DNA of 47,930 nt from JAYENK01 sp034722035 (GCA_034722035.1 JAYENK010000019.1:1-47930), one strand, 5' to 3'. Shown: positions 1 through 7,907, counted from the stretch's first letter. Notes: generated from the letters alone by a model not told the origin. Program-made: numbers and translations.

Positions 1-1666
1 TATTATCAAATTTATCAGTTTCAATCTGATATTTATAAAATTGCTCTTTCTCAATTTTGACTCTTATTTTTTTTATATCTGATTTTGTTTTAGCGCTTTT
101 CAACTCTCTGATATATTTATTATTCCATTCAAGAAGCTCAGTATAAACAAAACTGCCACCGCCTTTCCAGTCAACATCTTTGGAAATACCAGTTTTGTCG
201 CCATTAATTACATTAATTAATCTTGCTTCCGGTAATTCATGAATATAGTCCATTTGTTCAATTAGTATATACCTTCTATTCATTTTGTGTGCAACTGCTC
301 CCGTTGTTCCAGTTCCTGCATGATAATCAAGAACTAAATCATTTTCACTAGTTGAAATATTCATAATTCTTCTAAGTAAAGATTCGGGTTTTTGTCCATC
401 AAATATTAACCTCTCTTTATCGTTTGCAGAAATAATTTTTACCTCCTCATCACTCCATAAATCTGATAAAGGATTACCATCCTTTTCGTCTAGATATCTC
501 TTAACTCTTGGAATACCATTCTTAGTAAAAATAATTTTACCATCTTTTATTCCTTTACTAATTTTTTCTTGGTCCCAAATCCAATGTTTACCTTTCGGAG
601 GTGTGAGTAATTTACTTTTAAAGACTCTTGGTTCACCCTGTCCTTTTTGAGTAAAATCAAAAGATCCATACTTTCTTTTTGTTTTTTCCTCCAGGTATGG
701 ATAATTTTTTAAATCTTGTGCCTCCTCCGCTTTTATAAATACCTTGTTTATATTAAATTCTTTAGTCTTAGAATAAACAAGAATATGTTCTGTAATATTT
801 GATAAATCAAAACTTTGTTTTTTTGCGCTTAATAATTTACGCCATATTATATTATTTCGAAAATTATCGTATCCAAAAATTTCATCCATTAAAACTTTTA
901 AATATGAGTGTTCATTATTGTCAATTTGAATAAAAATACACCCTTCATTTATCAACAATTCCCTGGCAATCTCCAACCTATTCTTCATAAATGTCAACCA
1001 ACTAGAATGGTTAAAAGAATCATTATATTTAAATTCATCATTGCCGGTATTATAGGGCGGATCAATATAAATCAATTTTACTTTATTTCTATAATTTTGA
1101 AGTAAGGAATAAAGAGCTAAGAGATTGTTTCCTTTAATTATTAAATTATCATTTTGAGAAATTTCTTTTAATTTTTGCTGACCATTTTTATCAAATTTTT
1201 TCCAGTTAGTTAAAACTTTTGGTTCCTTTAGTCTGTCTATCTCATCAGGAGCAAGAACAGTATTATAAAAAATCTCATTTCTTCCAACATCTTCCTTGTC
1301 TTGCCCGCCCTCTAAAATACAATCTTTATGAGGAAATACTAAAGAAACATCATCTTGAGCAGAAATAAATTTTTTATTATCTGTTAGTCCGATACTTACT
1401 TCAAATGCCGTAAATGAATCCGGTAAAAATTCATTCATCGTAACCAACTGTAAAAAATTCTCTTTTTGAAAAATTGTCAATTTGCCGACTTTTTTAAAAA
1501 ATCTCTTTTCAACTTCCTTGCTCGTTGCTAGTAACTCTAACAATTTCTCATCATCTTTTGTTATCAATGAAATAAGTTCGCCTTTCAAAAGTTTATTATC
1601 ATCTTTAGAAAAAAGCCTTTTATCTTTTTTTAAAATTTTTGTAATTTCTGCAAGGAATTTATTCAT
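1..1666 (-). CDS. Type III restriction-modification DNA methyltransferase (Mod), partial
   Basis: The reading frame stays open from an ATG at 1666 through the left edge (555 codons), so the C-terminus lies outside the window. I translated it by eye. A DPPYNTG motif (motif IV, residues about 202-208) comes before DYHAGTGTT (motif I, about 447-455). This order is that of the beta class of amino-methyltransferases, which includes type III Mod subunits that methylate adenine N6. The long N-terminal part before DPPY is also typical of type III Mod. The restriction subunit (Res), if present, should lie further left on the same strand, so I cannot tell whether the methylase is orphan. AT content resembles the neighbours, but such systems are often transferred horizontally. 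Confidence 0.9.
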   Translation of the reverse strand, partial: MNKFLAEITKILKKDKRLFSKDDNKLLKGELISLITKDDEKLLELLATSKEVEKRFFKKVGKLTIFQKENFLQLVTMNEFLPDSFTAFEVSIGLTDNKKFISAQDDVSLVFPHKDCILEGGQDKEDVGRNEIFYNTVLAPDEIDRLKEPKVLTNWKKFDKNGQQKLKEISQNDNLIIKGNNLLALYSLLQNYRNKVKLIYIDPPYNTGNDEFKYNDSFNHSSWLTFMKNRLEIARELLINEGCIFIQIDNNEHSYLKVLMDEIFGYDNFRNNIIWRKLLSAKKQSFDLSNITEHILVYSKTKEFNINKVFIKAEEAQDLKNYPYLEEKTKRKYGSFDFTQKGQGEPRVFKSKLLTPPKGKHWIWDQEKISKGIKDGKIIFTKNGIPRVKRYLDEKDGNPLSDLWSDEEVKIISANDKERLIFDGQKPESLLRRIMNISTSENDLVLDYHAGTGTTGAVAHKMNRRYILIEQMDYIHELPEARLINVINGDKTGISKDVDWKGGGSFVYTELLEWNNKYIRELKSAKTKSDIKKIRVKIEKEQFYKYQIETDKFDN

Positions 1667-1810
1667 ATAATTATTGCTAAATAGTATAATATTTAAAAAT
1701 AAAATAATTGTTAACTTATATAAAATATACCATTTTTTACATCGAAATTCAATTTTTGCTCAAATCAGTTTTTTTCTAAAAATTTATTTTTTATTATTTT
1801 TCACAACTGT

Positions 1811-1839
1811 TTGACTTTTGCTAATTTTTATTGTATTCT
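1811..1839 (+). promoter_or_regulatory. Promoter of tRNA-Gln
   Basis: A -35 box TTGACT (1811-1816) and a -10 box TATTCT (1834-1839) are separated by 17 nt. The predicted start near 1846 lies about 27 nt before the tRNA. A short hairpin, GCCGG (1847-1851) with CCGGC (1859-1863), fills the leader. Confidence 0.65.
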
Positions 1840-1872
1840 CATATTAGCCGGAGAAGAGCCGGCATTTTTAAT

Positions 1873-1943
1873 TCGGAGGTCGTCTAACGGTAGGACAGCT
1901 GGTTTTGGTCCAGTCAATGGGGGTTCGATTCCCTCCCTCCGAG
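1873..1943 (+). tRNA. tRNA-Gln (anticodon UUG)
   Basis: The full cloverleaf can be drawn. The acceptor stem is 1873-1879 with 1936-1942, the D arm 1882-1896, the anticodon arm 1898-1914 with loop TTTTGGT and anticodon TTG at 1905-1907, and the T arm 1919-1935 with loop TTCGATT. The discriminator base is G1943, as usual for tRNA-Gln. The following bases are CAA, so the CCA tail is not encoded and must be added after transcription. A promoter lies upstream and a strong hairpin terminator downstream, so it is probably transcribed alone. Confidence 0.95.
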
Positions 1944-1946
1944 CAA

Positions 1947-1982
1947 TAAAAAAAGTCCCGAATTCTTTCGGGACTTTTTTTT
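1947..1982. terminator. Bidirectional intrinsic terminator (tRNA-Gln / murF)
   Basis: An 8-bp perfect stem, GTCCCGAA (1955-1962) with TTCGGGAC (1967-1974), has a TTCT loop, an A-tract on the left and a T-tract on the right. It can end the plus-strand tRNA transcript and the minus-strand murF transcript, whose stop codon is at 1998. Confidence 0.9.
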
Positions 1983-1997
1983 ATTGGTTAATATAAC

Positions 1998-3293
1998 TTA
2001 TTTTTTTATCCACTCTCTACTATGCCGTACCAACAATTCTTCAGCTCGAAGTGGTTCTGCCATGAGTTCCTTAACAATTTTTTCCATCCGCGCTCCCTGT
2101 GATCCTTTTACCAGGAGCATGTCATTTTCTCTTATCCTGTCTTGTAAAAACAAACCAGCCTCAGCGGAAAATGGAAAACAAAAAATGTTGTCAACTTTCA
2201 TGCCTGCCTCCTCGGCACTACGGGCAATATCACGTGCTCTCTCCCCTACCACAATTAATTTATCTATTCCAGCTTTGTGTACGATTTTACCGATATTTTG
2301 ATGCAACTCAACTGATTGATCGCCCAACTCCAATATATCGCCTAAAACCGCAAATTTTCTTGCCCCCTCTGCACTTGGGATATTCTTAAAAGTGTTTAGA
2401 GCGGTTCTCATTGACTCCGGTTCAGCATTATAAGTGTCATCAATTATGACTGTATTTTTGATTCCTTCCACCACTCTCATTCTTCCTTTTGGTGATTTAT
2501 ATTCCTTTAGGCCGGCTGATATTTCTTTTAAGCTAAGCCCTAGCGCTAAACCAACCCCTGCCGCCCCTAAGGCCGAATAAAGTGCCGGAGCACCCAAAAC
2601 ATCCGGTAATTTCACCAAAAATTCTTTGTTTTTAAATTCAAGGATAAAGCTAATACCGGTTAAATTTCGACTATTTTTTTCACTAATATAATGATTTCTA
2701 ATTTTACTCGCTCGCAAATCCGCCCCCTCATCAAGCCCGTAGCTAATCTTCTGAGTTTTAATCTCAGATAAACCTTCCTGAGTATTTTTATTATCATAAT
2801 TTATTACCGCACTCGCGTTCTCAGACAAGCTATCTATTAATTTCATCTTTTCCTTAATCAATTCACCATGATTTTTAAAATATTCTACATGCACTGTGCC
2901 GATGTAAGTCAGCACGCCCACGTCACATTTTACAATATCAAGTAAATAGTCCATATCCCCCGGACGATCAACCCCCATTTCCAAAACCAAAAGTTCAGGG
3001 TAATTTTTATCAGTAAATATTATCAACCTGAAAGCACGCAAAAAAACCAGAGTCCAAGCAAAAATATTACGTCCATGCGCTTTTTCCCCAATGATAGTAA
3101 GAGGCAGACCAAGTTCATTATTATAATTTTTTATACTCCGACGTACTCGATATTTATTTTTGAGCACCGCATAAACCGCTTCCTTGGTACTGGTTTTGCC
3201 AATACTACCGGTAATACCAATAATCTTGGGCTGATATTTCTTTAGAATTAACTTTGCTAATATTTTTAATTTTAGTTCTATTATTTTCCCCAT
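1998..3293 (-). CDS. murF: UDP-N-acetylmuramoyl-tripeptide--D-Ala-D-Ala ligase (MurF)
   Basis: This cytoplasmic Mur ligase would add D-Ala-D-Ala to the UDP-MurNAc-tripeptide, the last soluble step of peptidoglycan precursor synthesis. The ATP-binding loop GITGSIGKTSTKEA starts at residue 26 (GKT at 32-34), and the central and C-terminal domains follow, with IIDDTYNAEPESM and LGDILELG motifs of the MurF type. It has 431 residues. The usual N-terminal UDP-binding domain of about 80-100 residues before the P-loop is missing and is replaced by a short amphipathic or hydrophobic helix. It is the last gene of the dcw cluster, 85 bp after ftsI, followed by a terminator. MurF is much more likely than MurE or MurC given the context and motifs. 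Confidence 0.88.
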   Translation of the reverse strand: MGKIIELKLKILAKLILKKYQPKIIGITGSIGKTSTKEAVYAVLKNKYRVRRSIKNYNNELGLPLTIIGEKAHGRNIFAWTLVFLRAFRLIIFTDKNYPELLVLEMGVDRPGDMDYLLDIVKCDVGVLTYIGTVHVEYFKNHGELIKEKMKLIDSLSENASAVINYDNKNTQEGLSEIKTQKISYGLDEGADLRASKIRNHYISEKNSRNLTGISFILEFKNKEFLVKLPDVLGAPALYSALGAAGVGLALGLSLKEISAGLKEYKSPKGRMRVVEGIKNTVIIDDTYNAEPESMRTALNTFKNIPSAEGARKFAVLGDILELGDQSVELHQNIGKIVHKAGIDKLIVVGERARDIARSAEEAGMKVDNIFCFPFSAEAGLFLQDRIRENDMLLVKGSQGARMEKIVKELMAEPLRAEELLVRHSREWIKK

Positions 3294-3313
3294 ATAATTT
3301 ATAATAAAAAATA

Positions 3314-3335
3314 CTATTATTACTTATAATAATAG
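3314..3335 (-). terminator. Possible weak terminator or attenuator between ftsI and murF
   Basis: A perfect 9-bp stem (3314-3322 with 3327-3335) has a 4-nt loop. On the minus strand it is followed by TATTTTTTATTATA. It is almost entirely A/T, so it would be weak and may only reduce read-through from ftsI into murF. Confidence 0.4.
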
Positions 3336-3378
3336 CATTTTTTGTATATATATCAATATAAAAAATTTCTAATTGAAT

Positions 3379-5295
3379 TCATCTCTCTTTCGGTACTTGG
3401 TAATAATTCAAAATAAAATCTGCGATTTTGCTAAAAAGTGGAGCGGCGGTGGAGGCGGAATATTTTGCATTTCTGGGGCGATCCAGCTTAATCAGCATCA
3501 CAAAACGCGGATCTTCCGCCGGGACAAACCCAACAAAAGAATGAATAGTTTCTTTTTCTAAATATCCTCCCCGTTCTTGATCTGAAACCTGAGCCGTACC
3601 GGTTTTGCCGGCCGCGTAATACCCCTTAACTCCGGCCAACTTAGCATGACCGCCATCTATTACATGAACCATCATGCCAGACAAAAGGAAAGAATTTTTT
3701 TCTTGAATTACTCGCCTAAGTTGCTGTGGATTAGTCTGATGAATCGTGCCGTCCGGCTCAATTATTTTTTCCACCAAATATGGCTTCATCAAAATTCCAC
3801 CATTAGCAATCGCACTAAAAGCAGTCACCAATTGAATCGGCGTAGCCGTAATCCCTTGGCCGAATGACGCTGTAGCGGCTTCGACCGGACGAATCCGATT
3901 CCGCTCCAAATTAACAATATTACTCAACCCTTCTGTCTCAAGTTCTATCCCGGTTTTCTCGCCAAAGCCAAAATCTTTAACGTATTCGGCAAAATTCTTT
4001 GCACCAACTTTTTCCTGAACAAAAATTGAACCGGTATTTAAAGATTCGGCTAAAACCGTTATCATATTAACCGTGCCGTGTCCGCCCCTAATTTCATAAT
4101 CAGAATTTTTAATCGGCTTATGCCAGCCTTCAATCATAATTTGCCCCTCATCGCGGTACTTGCTTTGTGGCGTTATCACTCCCTGATCCAATCCGGCTGC
4201 CATGGTTATTGCTTTAAAAATTGAACCGGGTTCATAAGCATCAAATATAGCCGGATTATTATATGCTCTAACGTTTTCAACTTCATTATAATAATTCGGA
4301 TCATAGCTTGGCTGGGAACACATCGCCATGATTGCTCCAGTGTTTGGATTCATAATTATTATCGTACCGGACAAAGCATCATACTGTTCTATGCTCTCTT
4401 GCAATTTTTGACAAGTAAAATATTGAATGGAACGATTAATACTCAAATATAAATCACTACCATCTTCTGCCTGGCTATATTCCCAATCATTAATAATTAA
4501 TTCACCTCCCAAGGCTGATTTTTCCGCTTTTACCCGTCCTCTTTCTCCGGACAACTCTTCGTTAAAAAATCCTTCCAGCCCATAACGTCCAGCTAATTCA
4601 TCGTTGCCATAACCAACAAAACCAAGTATATGCGCTCCAATCTCCTTATCCGGATAATAACGATGTTTTTCCATAATATGATAAACTCCGGATATTTCCA
4701 AATCAAGCAACTTATTTAAAATCTCTTTATCGACTTTTCTTTTAATTGGCTCATATGGATCAAATTTCTTTTCCAGTTTTTTTAAGTAAGCATTTATTAT
4801 CTCTTCTTTTTTATTTTTTAGCTCAAGCTCAAACTTTATTTCCCGAAATTCTTGTCGCTCTTTCTTCTCATCAGCACTTAAGTCACCTTCTCTTAATTCT
4901 TTAAAAAATACATCTTTATTCAAAATTTCGTTAATTTCTGTTCGCACTTCCTTTTCATCAAATAATTTATAGAACACTTCAGCCGTACTTTGAGCATCTT
5001 CAATTTCGTATGGCACAACATAAACTAAAGCCAAGTCCTTATTCATTGCTACCGGAAAACTAACTTCTTTACCATCTTTTTTTTCCTGAACCAATATCTG
5101 CCCTCTTTCCGGTTTAAGCTCATTTAGAACCTGATGCTGTGAGGAAGCTAAAACAGAATAATAGTCATGTTGCCATACTTGTAACAAGATTAAACGATAA
5201 CACAGAGCTAGACCCAATAAAAAAATAATCGCCAAAAGAAAATTTAAGCGATTGTTAGCAGCTGTTTTTTTAATTTTTCGCATTCTTCGCCTCAT
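3379..5295 (-). CDS. ftsI: Peptidoglycan D,D-transpeptidase FtsI (class B penicillin-binding protein)
   Basis: This division-specific transpeptidase cross-links septal peptidoglycan outside the membrane. One transmembrane helix (residues about 18-40) anchors it. A pedestal domain follows, with a charged helical insert at about 112-192 that is longer than usual. The transpeptidase motifs are all present: SIFK with S358 and K361, SLN at 418-420, and KTGTAQ at 564-569. It has 638 residues, within the family range. The ATG at 5295 was used; an in-frame ATG at 5283 is an alternative. It lies 22 bp downstream of ftsL in the dcw operon. Confidence 0.93.
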   Translation of the reverse strand: MRRRMRKIKKTAANNRLNFLLAIIFLLGLALCYRLILLQVWQHDYYSVLASSQHQVLNELKPERGQILVQEKKDGKEVSFPVAMNKDLALVYVVPYEIEDAQSTAEVFYKLFDEKEVRTEINEILNKDVFFKELREGDLSADEKKERQEFREIKFELELKNKKEEIINAYLKKLEKKFDPYEPIKRKVDKEILNKLLDLEISGVYHIMEKHRYYPDKEIGAHILGFVGYGNDELAGRYGLEGFFNEELSGERGRVKAEKSALGGELIINDWEYSQAEDGSDLYLSINRSIQYFTCQKLQESIEQYDALSGTIIIMNPNTGAIMAMCSQPSYDPNYYNEVENVRAYNNPAIFDAYEPGSIFKAITMAAGLDQGVITPQSKYRDEGQIMIEGWHKPIKNSDYEIRGGHGTVNMITVLAESLNTGSIFVQEKVGAKNFAEYVKDFGFGEKTGIELETEGLSNIVNLERNRIRPVEAATASFGQGITATPIQLVTAFSAIANGGILMKPYLVEKIIEPDGTIHQTNPQQLRRVIQEKNSFLLSGMMVHVIDGGHAKLAGVKGYYAAGKTGTAQVSDQERGGYLEKETIHSFVGFVPAEDPRFVMLIKLDRPRNAKYSASTAAPLFSKIADFILNYYQVPKER

Positions 5296-5317
5296 ACCTT
5301 CATGTGTTTTTGTTCTA

Positions 5318-5650
5318 CTACTTTAAAGCCACCCCCAAATCATTAGCATCAATATATTCTATTGTGTCCACTTTAACCATTTTTAAGTTTTTGGCTCTCT
5401 CTTCAATATTCTCCATTGATTGCATGTTCAAGCTAAGTATTTTTAATTCCTCTTGCTTTTTTTGTTCTTCCTTAAGTTGAATATTAAAATCGGACAAAAC
5501 AAAACCTTTTATGGAAATATCATTGGCCAAAGCCATATAAAACACTCCGCAGATTACAATCAAGCATAACAAAAAGCGATTAAGAATCGGCAAACGAAAA
5601 AACTTTTCTTTTTTCGGTATCTTCCATGTTTTTGTTTTGGTTTTTGTCAT
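5318..5650 (-). CDS. ftsL: FtsL-like division protein
   Basis: This is a small bitopic membrane protein of 110 residues. A basic N-terminus is followed by one transmembrane helix (about residues 24-43) and then a coiled-coil extracytoplasmic segment rich in E, K, L and Q. Sequence alone does not identify it, since FtsL is poorly conserved. Size, topology and position between rsmH and ftsI match ftsL in dcw clusters. It would act as a divisome scaffold partnering a DivIC/FtsB-like protein and FtsI. It lies 8 bp after rsmH, suggesting coupled translation. Confidence 0.7.
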   Translation of the reverse strand: MTKTKTKTWKIPKKEKFFRLPILNRFLLCLIVICGVFYMALANDISIKGFVLSDFNIQLKEEQKKQEELKILSLNMQSMENIEERAKNLKMVKVDTIEYIDANDLGVALK

Positions 5651-5658
5651 TTTTTTCT

Positions 5659-6615
5659 TTAAATTTTTTCGACTGCTCTTAGCTTAGCGCTACGACTTCT
5701 TTTGTTATTTTTTATTTCCTCCAAACTAGGCGTAATAATTTTTTTGTTTAATATTTTTACTCTTTTTGTATGACCACAACGACAAGTGGGTAATTCTTTT
5801 GGACAAAGACAGTGCTTACTTTCATCTCTAAAAAAATTCTTGACGATTCTATCCTCCAGACTATGAAAAGAAAGCACTACAATTTTTCCACCTTTTTTGA
5901 TATTATCAAGTCCACTTTTCAAAGCTGTCTTTAAAGCATTTAATTCATCATTAGTCTCAATCCGAAGCGCCTGAAAAGTTTTAGTGGCAAAATGAATTTT
6001 GGCATGACGATATTTTCCGGGAACAGCTTCGGCAATAATATCTACTAACTCTTTAGTAGTTTTTATTTCTTCCTCTTCTCTTGCTCTAATTATCGCTTTA
6101 CTAATAGAATTGGCGTATCTTTCTTCGCCATAGTCCCTTATTACTCTGAACAATTCTTTAAACTTATATTTATTGACTATCTCGGTAGTAGCTACAACAT
6201 TATCTACATCCTTGGAAAAAGCCATGTCTAGCGGAGCATCCAGCTGAAAAGAGAATCCACGACGCCGGTCGGCAAGCTGATTCGATGATAGCCCCAGATC
6301 AAAAACAATGCCAGATATTTTTTTGCCTATTGTAAATATCTCCTCTTTTTTAAAAATATTTGATAAATTTTGAAAATTTTCATGATAAAGAACGATATTT
6401 TTAATCTTCTTTTTATTTATTATAACTTGATTATACTTAATTGCTTTCTCATCAGCATCAAGCGCGATTACAAGACCTTTTGCTCCTACTTTTTTCGCAA
6501 TGTCGTAGGTGTAGGCGCCGCCGCCAAGAGTGCAATCAATAATAATTTGCCCTTTCTCCGGACGCAAAAATTCCAAAACCACGTCAAGCATAACCGGAAC
6601 ATGCTGGTTTTCCAT
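5659..6615 (-). CDS. rsmH: 16S rRNA (cytosine1402-N4)-methyltransferase RsmH
   Basis: This is the SAM-dependent methyltransferase that modifies C1402 in the decoding centre of 16S rRNA. Family motifs seen are HVPVMLDVVLEFL at the N-terminus, the SAM site DCTLGGGAYT, IALDADEKAI, the DLGLSSNQL region, and FHSLEDRIVKNFF near the C-terminus. It has 318 residues from the ATG at 6615. A TTG at 6627 would add four residues, but the ATG matches the family start and lies 1 nt after the stop of a small upstream ORF. It is a standard dcw-cluster member between mraZ and ftsL. Confidence 0.93.
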   Translation of the reverse strand: MENQHVPVMLDVVLEFLRPEKGQIIIDCTLGGGAYTYDIAKKVGAKGLVIALDADEKAIKYNQVIINKKKIKNIVLYHENFQNLSNIFKKEEIFTIGKKISGIVFDLGLSSNQLADRRRGFSFQLDAPLDMAFSKDVDNVVATTEIVNKYKFKELFRVIRDYGEERYANSISKAIIRAREEEEIKTTKELVDIIAEAVPGKYRHAKIHFATKTFQALRIETNDELNALKTALKSGLDNIKKGGKIVVLSFHSLEDRIVKNFFRDESKHCLCPKELPTCRCGHTKRVKILNKKIITPSLEEIKNNKRSRSAKLRAVEKI

Positions 6616-6616
6616 A

Positions 6617-6754
6617 TTATAAAACAAGCGCTCGTGAACGCATTAAAACTACGCTCTTAAGTTCTTCGTTGTTAACAAATGGCGCTTTGATAATCCTTAC
6701 TCTTAGTTTTTCGATTATTTTTTGGTTTTTGGTTTTTGGTTTCACTTTGATCAT
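6617..6754 (-). CDS. Possible small basic protein between mraZ and rsmH
   Basis: This 45-codon ORF runs from an ATG at 6754 to TAA at 6617-6619, and the rsmH ATG follows one nucleotide later (TAA-T-ATG). The peptide begins MIKVKPKTKNQKIIEKL and is lysine/arginine rich with a helical-looking middle. The KPKTKNQK stretch is encoded by a TTTTTGG heptad repeat on the other strand. I do not recognise it. The tight coupling to rsmH and a plausible amino-acid composition favour a real gene or a leader peptide. The repeat origin and the lack of a Shine-Dalgarno argue against it. Confidence 0.35.
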   Translation of the reverse strand: MIKVKPKTKNQKIIEKLRVRIIKAPFVNNEELKSVVLMRSRALVL

Positions 6755-6934
6755 TTTATATTTTTATTTTTATTTTTGGTGAGAAGCCATTTTGGCAAAA
6801 CCATTCTGACGCCAAGAACTAAATAATTTTTCTTCTATATTTGCCTTCTTATAACTCATTTGAAACAATGAACTAATAATAAAATATTATAAATAATAGT
6901 AATATAAACACCTTCATTCTTAATTCTTAATTGA
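6755..6934. other. Non-coding gap between mraZ and the small ORF
   Basis: These 180 bp are AT-rich with simple repeats (TTTTTA/TTTTTGG runs around 6719-6780) and end at 6920-6934 in two copies of the heptad TTAATTN directly against the mraZ stop codon. I see no convincing promoter or terminator. Confidence 0.5.
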
Positions 6935-7366
6935 CTACACTCCAAACTCCCCCAAACCTTCTGCAATAGAGTTTGATTCTTTTTCACTACTTTCTTTGTA
7001 GTTATTCCATTTGTCTTCATCCCAAAGCTCCAAGCGGTCGTACAAGCCGGCTACTACCAGTTTTTTTTTCATGCCGGAAAAATTACGCAAGTATTCGGGA
7101 AGCATAACTCGTCCTTGCGAATCTAAATTGAGATCCATGGCTCCGGCTAACATGTGTCTGGCATAAGCTCTTGCCTTGGCTTGACTTTTCGGTAGCTGGG
7201 CGTACTTTTTAGCTTCTTCTGCAAATTCTTCTTTTGGATACAAAAACAAACAGTTGTCTAGCCCTTTGGTTACAACTGCTCCTTGCTTAAGTTGAGCGCG
7301 AAACTTAACCGGAATCGCAACTCGCCCCTTATCGTCAATATTATGATGATATTCTCCGATAAACAT
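6935..7366 (-). CDS. mraZ: Transcriptional regulator MraZ
   Basis: MraZ is the DNA-binding repressor of the dcw cluster and forms a ring of AbrB-like domains. Two SpoVT/AbrB-like repeats are visible: GEYHHNIDDKGRVAIPVKFR near the N-terminus, and the DLNLDSQGRVMLPEYLR segment in the middle. Each carries the D-x-x-GR motif. It has 143 residues, the normal length. The ATG at 7366 is the family start (MFIGEYHHNIDDKGR). It is the first gene of the operon, with its own promoter about 470 bp upstream and operator-like repeats at the transcription start, so autoregulation is likely. Confidence 0.95.
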   Translation of the reverse strand: MFIGEYHHNIDDKGRVAIPVKFRAQLKQGAVVTKGLDNCLFLYPKEEFAEEAKKYAQLPKSQAKARAYARHMLAGAMDLNLDSQGRVMLPEYLRNFSGMKKKLVVAGLYDRLELWDEDKWNNYKESSEKESNSIAEGLGEFGV

Positions 7367-7368
7367 AC

Positions 7369-7795
7369 GTTATCACGCTTCGCGTGAGCCCCTCTACGAA
7401 CAGGGCACATGCGAATGATTATTATAAACCACAAACGCAGATGTTGGGAACATCTGCGCATGGGGGTTCTAATGTTAAATGCTTATACATTAAGCACGAC
7501 AAGCATGGTAACTAATAATTTGATTTTTCACTAAGACTCAAGAGGAGACTGATCGACCGCTCGTTTTAAAAGCTAGTGATCAAACCCCTTCTTCGCCTTA
7601 ATTGTAAGAATGCATCCCCATGCATTTATTTTTGTTTTTGTTTTTGTTTTTGCAACTAGCGCGAATTGTCTTGGCTAGTTATTTTTTATTTTTGTTTAAT
7701 TTTGTTTTTTGTTTTTAAATTTATATAAAAATATAAACTTCAATTTTACATTCGCATGTCCCGTATTCGTAGTGTGGGTCGGCGTAGCCGATAAC
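7369..7795 (-). ncRNA. Structured 5' leader of the dcw operon, or MITE-like inverted-repeat element
   Basis: These 427 bp lie between the mraZ promoter and start codon. The ends are complementary: GTTATC (7369-7374) with GATAAC (7790-7795), then 7394-7417 with 7749-7772, 24 positions with two mismatches and one G-T pair. Between these helices each side holds its own hairpin: ACGC-TTC-GCGT at 7375-7385 and CGGC-GTA-GCCG at 7780-7790. Inside are a 10-bp hairpin (7436-7458), a 6-bp hairpin (7480-7496), a 7-bp hairpin (7609-7626) and a 7-bp hairpin (7654-7680). An 8-bp long-range match also pairs GCATGGGG (7458-7465) with CCCCATGC (7616-7623). No ORF of note was found. Read as RNA it makes a four-way junction. 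Read as DNA it resembles a non-autonomous mobile element with terminal inverted repeats. It does not match RNase P RNA, tmRNA, SRP RNA or 6S RNA motifs I know. Confidence 0.55.
7629..7652. repeat. Hexamer tandem repeat (TTTTTG)4
   Basis: Four perfect tandem copies of TTTTTG lie inside the mraZ leader. On the transcribed minus strand they read CAAAAA and would be an unstructured linker between hairpins. Confidence 0.85.
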
Positions 7796-7822
7796 ACCAC
7801 TTTTCCCCACTTATCACCAATC
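7793..7822 (-). promoter_or_regulatory. Putative MraZ operator (three 10-bp direct repeats)
   Basis: On the minus strand three consecutive 10-mers read GATTGGTGAT (7822-7813), AAGTGGGGAA (7812-7803) and AAGTGGTGTT (7802-7793), sharing TGGKG in the same register. MraZ is known to bind direct repeats with a GTGGG or AAAGTG core at about one helical turn. The repeats begin at the predicted transcription start, so bound MraZ would block initiation. Confidence 0.7.
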
Positions 7823-7829
7823 TAACTTC

Positions 7830-7858
7830 ATTATACTCCACATTCTACCATAAGTCAA
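7830..7858 (-). promoter_or_regulatory. Promoter of the dcw operon (mraZ)
   Basis: On the minus strand TTGACT (7858-7853) is followed after 17 nt by TATAAT (7835-7830), close to the ideal sigma-70-type promoter. The predicted start near 7823 gives a leader of about 457 nt before the mraZ ATG. Confidence 0.8.
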
Positions 7859-7907
7859 CACCTCTCTGCCCATTATTTAATAACTAATATTAAAAAAATT
7901 ATTAAAT

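Noticed and set aside
1811..1996. ORF of 61 codons on the plus strand across the tRNA
   Set aside because: It overlaps a complete tRNA-Gln and its terminator, and the peptide looks like translated tRNA.
6719..6739. TTTTTGG and TTTTTG tandem repeats as a CRISPR-like array
   Set aside because: Units are 6-7 nt without spacers; they are simple repeats.
7270..7461. 63-codon minus-strand ORF overlapping the mraZ start
   Set aside because: It lies in another frame over the mraZ 5' end and the hairpin leader, with no protein-like pattern.
7369..7795. RNase P RNA, tmRNA, SRP RNA or 6S RNA as identity of the mraZ leader
   Set aside because: Conserved motifs of these RNAs (for example GAGGAAAGTCC of RNase P, the tRNA-like ends of tmRNA, GGAAG tetraloop region of SRP) were looked for on both strands and not found.
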